In this document: positions 1 to 5,232 of the stretch, piece by piece
Numbering within the stretch: position 1 is the stretch's first letter
Layout: each line of letters begins with the position of its first letter
Assembly (NCBI GenBank): GCA_937888775.1
Contig: CALAQT010000298.1
Span: 1 to 5,535, forward strand
Direction of reading: 5' to 3'
From: an uncultured Actinomycetes bacterium
GTDB lineage: Bacteria > Actinomycetota > Thermoleophilia > Solirubrobacterales > Solirubrobacteraceae
DNA: 5,535 nt
Program-made: the position numbers and the translations under genes
Notes under the pieces: generated by a model
Database searches by the model: none
Seen by the model: the letters and a program-made list of their open reading frames with translations, nothing else
What the model was told of the DNA's origin: nothing

Positions 1-56
1 GAACCGAAAACCTCTTCATTACAAGTGAAGTGCTCTACCAATTGAGCTAGGCGGGC
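1..56 (-). tRNA. tRNA-Thr (anticodon UGU), 3' part cut off by window edge
   Basis: Read on the minus strand from position 56, the sequence has a 7-base acceptor strand (GCCCGCC), T8-A9, a D-arm with stem GCTC/GAGC around AATTGGTA, and an anticodon stem CTTCA/TGAAG enclosing the 7-base loop CTTGTAA. The anticodon TGT lies at positions 21-23, which reads the Thr codon ACA. A 5-base variable loop and the 5' half of the T-arm (ending GGTTC) follow before the window ends. The 3' half of the T-stem, the acceptor 3' strand and the discriminator base lie outside. The gene follows the SDR gene on the same strand after 23 bases, with no terminator-like hairpin between them. Confidence 0.94.
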
Positions 57-79
57 GATGCGGGCTCAGTTTCGCACCG

Positions 80-1138
80 TCAGGGCTCGATCGTGTCCTG
101 GGTCGGGGCGTTTGAGAGCTCCTGCTCCCACCACTGGATCGTGTCGGCCATCGTCTGGCGGAAGGAGATCTCGGGCTGCCAGCCTGTCGCGGCGCTCAGG
201 CGCTGGTGATCGCCGCGGAGGTCCATGATCTCGTGCGTGCGCACGCGCGCGGGATCGACCTGGTGCTCGACCCGCAGCGGAGCGATCAGCTCGCCGACCA
301 GCGCCACCTGCTCGGCGGCGGAGATCGAATGGCCGGAACTGACGTTGTAGACACCCGGGCGCCCCGTCCTGGCCAGCAACCGATAGGCGCGCACGATGTC
401 GCGGACATCGGTGAAGTCCCGGCGCGTGTTGGGGTTGCCGATCATGATCCGCAGCTGCTCGGCCCCGGAGATCCGCGCCTGGGCCGCTTGGGCGGCGAGC
501 GAGGAGACGATGAAGATCGGCCGCTGACCGGGGCCGGCGTGGCTGAACGGGCGAGCACGCACGATGTCAAGCCCGTGAGCGTCGGCGTACACGGCGGCGA
601 GCATGTCGCCGGCCGCTTTGGAGACGGCATAGGGGTTGGCCGGCTGCAGCGGAGCATCCTCGTGCAGCGGCAGGCTGGCGGGCTCGCCGTAGACCTCGCA
701 CGTGCTGACCCACACCACCCGGGCCCCGGGGGATTCGAGTCGGATCGCCTCTAGCAGGCTCACCGCCGAGGCGACGTTGTCCCGCACGGTGCTGGTTGGA
801 TCATCCCAGGAGCGTCCCACCGAACTGAGCGCCGCCAGGTGATAGACGACCTGTGGGGCGGTGTCACGGACCGCGGCCCGGGCCGCATCGCCGTCGCGGA
901 GGTCGACGCACAAGCCTTCGATGGACGGGCCTTCGACGGACGGGCCTTCGGCGCAGCGGTCGGGCACGGCACCGGTGCGTGACAGCGCGGCCACCGAGTC
1001 GCCGGCGGCCACGCACGCCTGGACCAGCCACCCGCCGGCAAAGCCGGAGGCTCCGGTGATCAAGGCCCGCAGCGCAGCGGCTCCGGTCCGGTCCGGCGCC
1101 CGGTCAGGGGGCCGGCTCGACGGACACGGCGTGCTCAA
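80..1138 (-). CDS. NAD(P)-dependent extended SDR, GDP-4-keto-6-deoxy-D-mannose reductase-like
   Basis: This is a 352-residue extended short-chain dehydrogenase of the nucleotide-sugar epimerase/dehydratase/reductase class. The Rossmann motif GASGFAG (Gly29, Gly32, Gly35) follows the first beta strand. Ser145-Thr146 and the Tyr170-x3-Lys174 pair (YAVSK) form the catalytic set. The RRDFTDVRD segment at 239-247 and the C-terminal pattern of a GD(xx)RL stretch, ATGWQPEISF and a final WW are typical of GDP-mannose 4,6-dehydratase/GDP-4-keto-6-deoxymannose reductase (Rmd) relatives. I therefore infer a role in making a deoxyhexose for surface polysaccharide. Another NDP-sugar epimerase is possible. 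The start is uncertain. The TTG at 1138 lies 35 bases inside the upstream membrane-protein gene, lacks a clear Shine-Dalgarno and adds a Pro/Arg-rich 22-residue leader absent from typical family members. A CTG at 1072, eight bases after GGAG, would give the classical N-terminus MRALITG. Residues 65-75 are a short repeat (EGPSV/EGPSI) in a surface loop. Confidence 0.85.
   Translation of the reverse strand: MSTPCPSSRPPDRAPDRTGAAALRALITGASGFAGGWLVQACVAAGDSVAALSRTGAVPDRCAEGPSVEGPSIEGLCVDLRDGDAARAAVRDTAPQVVYHLAALSSVGRSWDDPTSTVRDNVASAVSLLEAIRLESPGARVVWVSTCEVYGEPASLPLHEDAPLQPANPYAVSKAAGDMLAAVYADAHGLDIVRARPFSHAGPGQRPIFIVSSLAAQAAQARISGAEQLRIMIGNPNTRRDFTDVRDIVRAYRLLARTGRPGVYNVSSGHSISAAEQVALVGELIAPLRVEHQVDPARVRTHEIMDLRGDHQRLSAATGWQPEISFRQTMADTIQWWEQELSNAPTQDTIEP
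914..950. repeat. 15-bp tandem repeat inside the SDR gene
   Basis: Two adjacent 15-bp units, 914-928 and 929-943, differ at one base (gccttcgaYggacgg). A third partial copy, gccttcg, follows at 944-950. The unit length is a multiple of three, so on the minus strand it adds in-frame copies of a 5-residue unit (EGPSV/I) between the second beta-alpha unit and the VDLRD strand of the Rossmann fold. It looks like a recent in-frame duplication in a loop. Confidence 0.65.
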
Positions 1139-1649
1139 GCGTGCCGTGGCCGTTACTCGAGTAGACGGCCTCGGGCTCCGGTGGCGTGGGCTCCGGCTCG
1201 GCGTTCACGCGGCGCTCGAGCTCGCCCAGCACGACCCCGAACAGCAGATGGCGCCACGCCGCCTGGGCGAACGCGCGCCGGTTGCCCGACAGCGCGGGCA
1301 GCTGCTTGCGCGCCGGATGAACCCGGTCTGACACCCATCCCAGCGGCCACAGTCCGACGTGCTCGACCATCGCGGCGGCCGGCCCGCGCAGGACCGGGGG
1401 GACCGGCAGTGCGGGTGCGAGGTTGGCGTACACCGCTCCGAACAGCGCCCCGTTCTGCATGTGCAGCGCCAGACCCACCGGAAACCAGCCGTCGCCGCGG
1501 GTGATCGCCTTGCCCAGCAGCTCGACGTCGTCATAGCCACTTGAGAAGACCAGCTTGTCCAAGGGCTGCTGCAGTGCCCACACCGCGGCCGCGACGGCGC
1601 CGCAGACGGCGCCTCTAAGCGTGCGGGTGCGTTCGATGCCCGGGCTCAA
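1104..1649 (-). CDS. Conserved-looking multi-pass membrane protein of unknown function
   Basis: The product is 181 residues from a TTG at 1649. I do not recognise a named family with certainty; it vaguely resembles DUF1440/YagU-like small membrane proteins. About four hydrophobic stretches are visible: residues 11-28 (LRGAV...VWAL), 55-80, 88-106 (with WPLGW) and 131-144. Between them lies a polar segment with DKLVF and YDDVELLGKAI. The last 35 residues are Pro/Glu-rich and probably cytosolic and disordered. The frame is open well upstream, so the start must be chosen. GTG 1706 (200 residues) and TTG 1691 would overlap or abut the divergent gene. TTG 1649 begins directly before the hydrophobic core and lies eight bases after the hexamer TACAGT. 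The downstream SDR start overlaps its end, so the two genes are probably co-transcribed. No function can be assigned. Confidence 0.75.
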   Translation of the reverse strand: MSPGIERTRTLRGAVCGAVAAAVWALQQPLDKLVFSSGYDDVELLGKAITRGDGWFPVGLALHMQNGALFGAVYANLAPALPVPPVLRGPAAAMVEHVGLWPLGWVSDRVHPARKQLPALSGNRRAFAQAAWRHLLFGVVLGELERRVNAEPEPTPPEPEAVYSSNGHGTLEHAVSVEPAP

Positions 1650-1663
1650 GGGATCCAACTGTA
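1650..1663 (-). promoter_or_regulatory. Possible -10 element (TACAGT) for the minus-strand membrane gene
   Basis: On the minus strand TACAGT (1663-1658) matches the actinobacterial TANNNT -10 pattern and is followed by eight bases and then TTG at 1649. Transcription would begin at or next to the start codon. No convincing -35 box is visible, and TTG is an unusual start for a leaderless message, so this is tentative. Confidence 0.3.
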
Positions 1664-1683
1664 ACGGGCGGCGATCGAACGGG

Positions 1684-1697
1684 TACGCCAATGTGCG
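1684..1697 (+). promoter_or_regulatory. Weak possible -10 element (TACGCC) for the acyltransferase fusion gene
   Basis: TACGCC at 1684-1689 is followed by eight bases and the ATG at 1698. The hexamer lacks the final T of TANNNT, but the spacing equals that seen at the rhomboid gene. There is no Shine-Dalgarno sequence before this ATG. It would share a gap of only 48 bases with the opposing promoter. Confidence 0.2.
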
Positions 1698-3362
1698 ATG
1701 GATCACGATCAGCTGCACCGGCGCGCCAGAGAACAGGGTGCCAACCGGCTCCTGTACTGGCTGGTCCGCGCCCTGTTCCAGCCGGTCTTCTACACCTACT
1801 TCCGCTACGTCAGGATCGGGCTCGAGCACGTCCCCGCTCAGGGCCCGGTGATCATCGCCGCCAACCATCGCAGTTTCCTGGACCCGTTCGTGATCGCCAC
1901 GATGGCCCGGCGCCCGATGTACTACGTGGCCAAGAACGAGCTGTTCCGCTATCGCGGCCTGGCCTGGATCCTCAGCGCGCTCGGCGCCTTCCCGGTCGAG
2001 CGCGGCTCCGGCGACGGGGAGACGATTCAGACCGCCAAGGCGATCCTGGCTCGCGGAGGGATCGTGCTGATCTTCGTCGAGGGCACACGGATCCGTCCCG
2101 GCACGCTCGGCAAGCCCAAGCGCGGAGTCGGCCGGCTTGCCCTGGAAACCGGCGCCCCAGTGGTCCCCGTGGCGGTGATCGGCACCGAGGCCGTCCGCCG
2201 CGGAATCCGCATCCGACCGCACAAGGTCCGGATCCGCGCCGGGCGTCCGCTGCGCTTCCCGTGCGTCGAGAACCCCACACCTGCGCTGGCCGGCTTGGTC
2301 ACCGACCGGATCTGGCCCTGCGTGATGCTCCAGTGGGAGTGGCTCGGCGGCCTGCCCCCGATCCGCCGCGCGGCAATCATCGGCGCCGGAGCCTGGGGAA
2401 CGAGCCTGGCGGTCTGCCTGGCCCGGGCCGGCTTTGAGGTCGATCTCGGCTGCCGCACCCACGAGCAGGCGGCGGCGCTCGCCGGTGCCCGTGAGAACAC
2501 CCGCCACCTTCCCGGCGTGGCGCTTCCCGACGCGGTCCGCGTGCTGCGCGCCGCCGACCTGGTCCTGGAGGGTCACGACCTCGTCTGCCTCGCCGTGCCC
2601 GCGCGATCGCTGCCGAGTGTGCTGGCCGCCCACGGCGAGCGGATCTCCAGCCGCCACGGTGTGCTCGTCGCCTCCAAGGGCCTGGTGGCTCCGCTCGGGA
2701 CGCTGCCGTCTGCCTTTGTGGCCGAGCGCTGCAAGGCACGTGCGATCGCGGTGCTGGGCGGCCCCGTCCACGCTGCCGAAGTCCTGGCGCAGGGCGTCGC
2801 GGTGACGCTGGCCTCGCTGGAGCTGGGGTTTGCCCGCCAGCTGGCCGATGCGCTCGCTGCCGCCAGGTTCGACGTCTCGATCTCCAACGACGTGACCGGG
2901 GTCGAGCTGGCCGGATGCGCCACGGATGCCGCGGTCCTGGCGGCCGGGGCGGCATCGCCGGCCGGCCCCGGCGTGGCCGGTGCCGCCGCCGGCAAGGTGT
3001 TCGCTGAAGTCGACGCGCTCGCCCGCAGCCGGGGTGGACGACCTGAGACGTTCGCGGGGCTGGCCGGAGTGGGGGACCTCGTCGCCACCGTGCTGGCCGA
3101 TGGCTCCGCCCACCGTCGGGCCGGCGAGCTGCTGGCGCGGGGCATGCCGGCAGCCGAGCTGGCCCACGCCGTTGGACAGAGCGCCGACGCCGTCGACTAT
3201 TTGCCGATGCTGGCCAGCGCCGCGCGAGACGCGCGGCTTCAGACCCCCGCCCTGGACGGGCTGGCGGCGCTGGTGCAGGGACAGATCGACCCCGAACAGT
3301 GGGCGGCGACGGTGACCGAACCGATCGTCCGCAAACGATCGCGGCCTAGCCGCGCCGCGTGA
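1698..3362 (+). CDS. Fused 1-acylglycerol-3-phosphate acyltransferase (PlsC) / glycerol-3-phosphate dehydrogenase (GpsA) protein
   Basis: This 554-residue protein carries two enzyme domains. Residues 20-215 are a PlsC-type acyltransferase, which moves an acyl chain onto lysophosphatidate to make phosphatidate. They show NHRSFLD at 56-62 (the catalytic His57-x4-Asp62), GAFPVERG at 96-103, FVEGTR at 126-131 (Val for the usual Pro) and the VVPVAVIG strand at 155-162. Residues 223-540 are a GpsA-like dehydrogenase, the family that interconverts dihydroxyacetone phosphate and glycerol-3-phosphate. They show GAGAWG at 229-234, N267-x-x-HLPG, SKG at 326-328, GGPVHAAEV at 354-362 and GLAGVGDLVAT at 454-464. 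The catalytic lysine of the usual ALKN motif is Thr409 (CATD), and the following Arg-Asn pair reads Ala471-His472. Reductase activity is therefore doubtful. No stop, frameshift or good internal start separates the halves, and the linker is short. The C-terminus is basic. The ATG at 1698 is the only good start before the first motif. Confidence 0.93.
   Translation: MDHDQLHRRAREQGANRLLYWLVRALFQPVFYTYFRYVRIGLEHVPAQGPVIIAANHRSFLDPFVIATMARRPMYYVAKNELFRYRGLAWILSALGAFPVERGSGDGETIQTAKAILARGGIVLIFVEGTRIRPGTLGKPKRGVGRLALETGAPVVPVAVIGTEAVRRGIRIRPHKVRIRAGRPLRFPCVENPTPALAGLVTDRIWPCVMLQWEWLGGLPPIRRAAIIGAGAWGTSLAVCLARAGFEVDLGCRTHEQAAALAGARENTRHLPGVALPDAVRVLRAADLVLEGHDLVCLAVPARSLPSVLAAHGERISSRHGVLVASKGLVAPLGTLPSAFVAERCKARAIAVLGGPVHAAEVLAQGVAVTLASLELGFARQLADALAAARFDVSISNDVTGVELAGCATDAAVLAAGAASPAGPGVAGAAAGKVFAEVDALARSRGGRPETFAGLAGVGDLVATVLADGSAHRRAGELLARGMPAAELAHAVGQSADAVDYLPMLASAARDARLQTPALDGLAALVQGQIDPEQWAATVTEPIVRKRSRPSRAA
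3322..3354. repeat. Two adjoining perfect inverted repeats before the sigma-factor gene
   Basis: CGATCGT (3322-3328) pairs with ACGATCG (3335-3341) around a 6-base loop. CGCGGC (3340-3345) pairs with GCCGCG (3349-3354) around CTA. They lie in the last codons of the fusion gene, just upstream of the likely sigma-factor promoter and where its -35 region would fall. They could be an operator or a transcript-end/processing hairpin. No T-run follows, so a standard intrinsic terminator is not supported. Confidence 0.4.
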
Positions 3363-3364
3363 CC

Positions 3365-3384
3365 GGAGGTAGGCTGCGCATGCG
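3365..3384 (+). promoter_or_regulatory. Shine-Dalgarno (GGAGGT) overlapping a -10-like TAGGCT before the sigma-factor start
   Basis: GGAGGT at 3365-3370 is a strong ribosome-binding sequence but lies 14 bases from the GTG at 3385, which is long. It shares its last T with TAGGCT (3370-3375), a TANNNT match nine bases before the GTG. An ATG at 3380 has better spacing but leads into an unrelated frame. The site may serve both a readthrough and a leaderless message. Confidence 0.4.
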
Positions 3385-3963
3385 GTGGCTGACGATGCAC
3401 CTAAGAGCAAGGCGGAACTGGATGCCCGCTTCACCGAGCTCTACCGAGCGCACCTGCGCGATGTCTACTCCTACAGCTACTACCGGGTGGGTAACCACCA
3501 TGACGCCGAGGACCTCACCGAGCAGACCTTTCTGCAGGCCTACCGGCACTTCGAGCGCGCGATGCGCGAGTCAAACGGCCGCCCGCTGCGTCCCTGGCTC
3601 ATCCGCATTGCCCACAACCTGGCGGCCAACTTCTATCGCGACAAGTCGCGCAAGCCTGAGTCGGCGATCGAGGACGCCGGCATGATCTCCGCGCCGCACA
3701 CCACCGAGTCCCTGGTGGAGGGCCGTGAGGAGCTCAAGACGATCCTTCAGGGCGTGTCGGAGCTGCCCGATGACCGCCGCGAGGCGCTGATCATGCGCTT
3801 CGCGCTGGGGATGGACAATCGTGAGATCGCGCGGGCACTGGGGCGTACCGACGGAGCGACCAAGGTGCTGTTGCACCGCGCGATCCGCCAGCTGGAGGGA
3901 ATGGTGGCCGAGACGGCCGGCGGTGGCCCTGAGTCGCCGGCGGGCGCGGGGGAGGCGCAGTGA
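3385..3963 (+). CDS. ECF-type (sigma-70 family group 4) RNA polymerase sigma factor
   Basis: This 192-residue protein has the two-domain layout of extracytoplasmic-function sigma factors. Sigma-2 spans about residues 16-90. It includes the core-binding helix DAEDLTEQTFLQAYRHFE (40-57) and a -10-recognition segment RPWLIRIAHNLAANFYRD (69-86). After a variable linker (91-115), sigma-4 spans about 120-175 with the sequence ELPDDRREALIMRFA. Its helix-turn-helix is DNREIARALGRTDGATKVLLHRAIRQL, here split as residues 144-157 and 158-170, for -35 recognition. The C-terminal 20 residues are Gly/Pro/Ala-rich. No SnoaL-like or other accessory domain is present. It starts 22 bases after the fusion gene at a GTG. 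Its stop overlaps the start of the next gene by four bases, indicating translational coupling with that membrane protein, the usual arrangement for sigma/anti-sigma pairs. Regulon and inducing signal cannot be read from the sequence. Confidence 0.93.
   Translation: MADDAPKSKAELDARFTELYRAHLRDVYSYSYYRVGNHHDAEDLTEQTFLQAYRHFERAMRESNGRPLRPWLIRIAHNLAANFYRDKSRKPESAIEDAGMISAPHTTESLVEGREELKTILQGVSELPDDRREALIMRFALGMDNREIARALGRTDGATKVLLHRAIRQLEGMVAETAGGGPESPAGAGEAQ
3948..3959 (+). promoter_or_regulatory. Ribosome-binding site for the small membrane protein
   Basis: GGGGGAGG at 3948-3955 lies four bases before the GTG at 3960, inside the last codons of the sigma-factor gene. It supports the GTG start and the GTGA stop-start overlap. 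The spacing is slightly short. Confidence 0.6.
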
Positions 3964-4310
3964 GCAGCGGCACGACCGACTTCGAGGCGTTGCTGCGTGA
4001 AGCGCTGACGCCCGTCGACCCGCCGGCCGATCTGGCGGCGCGGCTGGAGCTGACGCTGGTCAGCCTGACCGAGATGGCTCAGGATGAGCTCGAGTCCTGG
4101 GAGCTCTCGGCGATGCGAGATCCCCGCAACTGGGCCAGGCCCGCGGCCGCCGTGGTGATCAGCGCCTCGGCGGGCACGGCGCTGGTGATCCTGCGCGTCC
4201 GCGCTCGCCACCGCGCCCGGCGCCAGCAATCCTCGGGCGTGCTCGATCTGGCCGAGCGCACCCTGCACGACATCGCCGAAGAGGCCCGCCGGATCCGGCC
4301 CCATCGCTGA
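3960..4310 (+). CDS. Small single-pass membrane protein, candidate anti-sigma factor
   Basis: This is a 116-residue protein of no family I recognise. Residues 1-58 are soluble and acidic, with two likely helices: DFEALLREAL, then LAARLELTLVSLTEMAQDELESWEL after the turn TPVDPPAD. A single membrane segment follows at about 61-79 (PAAAVVISASAGTALVILR). It is followed by a strongly basic stretch, RVRARHRARR (79-88), and a final helix (LAERTLHDIAEEARRI). By the positive-inside rule the basic C-terminal side may be cytosolic, which leaves the orientation open. It lacks the HxxxCxxC zinc motif of ZAS-type anti-sigma factors. The GTG start overlaps the sigma-factor stop as GTGA and is preceded by a good Shine-Dalgarno, so the two products should be made together. 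From this context I infer control of the sigma factor. An unrelated membrane anchor is possible. Confidence 0.8.
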   Translation: MSSGTTDFEALLREALTPVDPPADLAARLELTLVSLTEMAQDELESWELSAMRDPRNWARPAAAVVISASAGTALVILRVRARHRARRQQSSGVLDLAERTLHDIAEEARRIRPHR

Positions 4311-4355
4311 CCCGGCCGTTCACGCCGCCGCCGCTGGGCGCGCGACCGTCGGGGC

Positions 4356-4386
4356 CGAGCATCGCTCGCTGATACGGTCAGCCAAG
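4356..4386 (+). promoter_or_regulatory. Candidate leaderless promoter with two palindromes before the rhomboid gene
   Basis: TACGGT (4373-4378) fits the TANNNT -10 pattern and is followed by eight bases and the ATG at 4387. There is no Shine-Dalgarno. The hexamer overlaps the inverted repeat GCTGA-TACGG-TCAGC (4368-4382), which adjoins CGAGC-ATC-GCTCG (4356-4368). A palindrome covering the -10 could be a repressor site or a chance hairpin. No clear -35 box is visible. The rest of the 76-base gap after the previous gene holds nothing else I can identify. Confidence 0.4.
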
Positions 4387-5232
4387 ATGGCCGTCTGCTA
4401 TCGACATCCTTCGCGTGAGACCGGCGTCTCGTGCTCATCGTGCGGGCGGCCGATCTGCCCGGACTGCATGACGCCCACGCCGGTCGGGATGCGCTGCCCG
4501 GAATGCGCTCGCGAGCGGACGAAGGTCAAGACGATCCGCTCGGGAGGCTCGAGCCTGACGATGACCGAGGTGCTGATCACGATCAACGTGATCGTGTTCG
4601 TCGCCGAGACCGCCACCGGGGCGCCGCTCGGCGGAGGTGTCGCTGGCACCGTGCTCCTCAAGGGGGCGCTGGCCGGACCGTTTATCTCCCAGAATCACGA
4701 GTACTGGCGACTGCTGACCGCCGGCTTCCTGCACGACGGCCTGTTGCACATCCTGTTCAACATGGTCTTTTTGTACTTCATCGGGCGGATCCTGGAGCCG
4801 GGTATCGGTCGGGTGAACTTCACGATCGTGTACTTCGTCTCGCTGCTGGCGGGCTCGTTTGGGGCGCTCCTGTTTCAACCCGACTACTTCACCGTGGGCG
4901 CTTCGGGCGCCTGCTTCGGAGTCCTCGGCGCGCTGATCGTCGTCGCGCACGCCCGCGGGATCTCGATCTGGCAGAGCGGACTCGGGATGACGCTGCTGAT
5001 CAACATCGTCTTCTCGCTCAGCATCCAGGGGATCTCGATCGGGGGCCATCTCGGGGGCCTGGTCGCCGGCTTGATCATGGGCTGGGTGATCGTCGAGCTC
5101 GGCGAACGCCGACGGATGTCGAGCGCCGTGTTCGCCAGCGCCGTGATCCTGGCGGTCCTGAGCGTGATCGGCTCGATCGCGGTGGCGGGCTCCGCCGGTC
5201 TGACCCCCAACGGCCTGGGCTTCGGCCTCTGA
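4387..5232 (+). CDS. Rhomboid-family intramembrane serine protease with N-terminal zinc-binding module
   Basis: This 281-residue membrane protease cleaves membrane-spanning substrates within the bilayer. Residues 4-40 carry eight ordered Cys/His ligands (C4, H7, C16, C19, C24, C27, C37, C40), a B-box/zinc-ribbon-like module that could bind two zinc ions in the cytosol. The rhomboid core begins with TM1 at about 59-75. It includes WR at 107-108, His121 and Asn125 in HILFN (the oxyanion-side His and Asn of GlpG), the nucleophile Ser173 in GASGACFG, and the catalytic His221 in GGHLGG. All the residues needed for activity are present. A further hydrophobic segment at about 246-268 gives a likely seventh helix, followed by a short Gly-rich tail. 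The ATG at 4387 is chosen because the zinc module starts at residue 4. The gene follows the sigma/membrane-protein pair on the same strand after 76 bases and appears to have its own promoter. Zinc-module rhomboids of this kind occur in actinobacteria; substrates cannot be predicted. Confidence 0.95.
   Translation: MAVCYRHPSRETGVSCSSCGRPICPDCMTPTPVGMRCPECARERTKVKTIRSGGSSLTMTEVLITINVIVFVAETATGAPLGGGVAGTVLLKGALAGPFISQNHEYWRLLTAGFLHDGLLHILFNMVFLYFIGRILEPGIGRVNFTIVYFVSLLAGSFGALLFQPDYFTVGASGACFGVLGALIVVAHARGISIWQSGLGMTLLINIVFSLSIQGISIGGHLGGLVAGLIMGWVIVELGERRRMSSAVFASAVILAVLSVIGSIAVAGSAGLTPNGLGFGL

Noticed and set aside
1..56. tRNA-Thr as an integration (att) site
   Set aside because: The 3' half of the tRNA is outside the window and no integrase or duplicated tRNA end is visible; the neighbouring genes look like ordinary chromosome.
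1691..2437. Plus-strand open frame overlapping the acyltransferase in another frame
   Set aside because: The translation is Arg/Pro-rich with no domain, while the overlapping frame carries clear acyltransferase motifs.
1104..3434. A 776-codon open frame on the minus strand opposite the PlsC-GpsA fusion
   Set aside because: Its upstream 600 or so codons are low-complexity Arg/Gly/Ala-rich sequence opposite two well-recognised plus-strand proteins. Only the last part (from about 1649 down) looks like a protein. The open frame is a by-product of high GC.
3339..4360. Similar 12-mers (10 of 12 bases) upstream of the sigma-factor gene (3339-3350) and the rhomboid gene (4349-4360), as a shared sigma-factor target site
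   Set aside because: Their distances to the candidate -10 hexamers differ (19 versus 12 bases) and the match is GC-rich, so chance is the simpler explanation.
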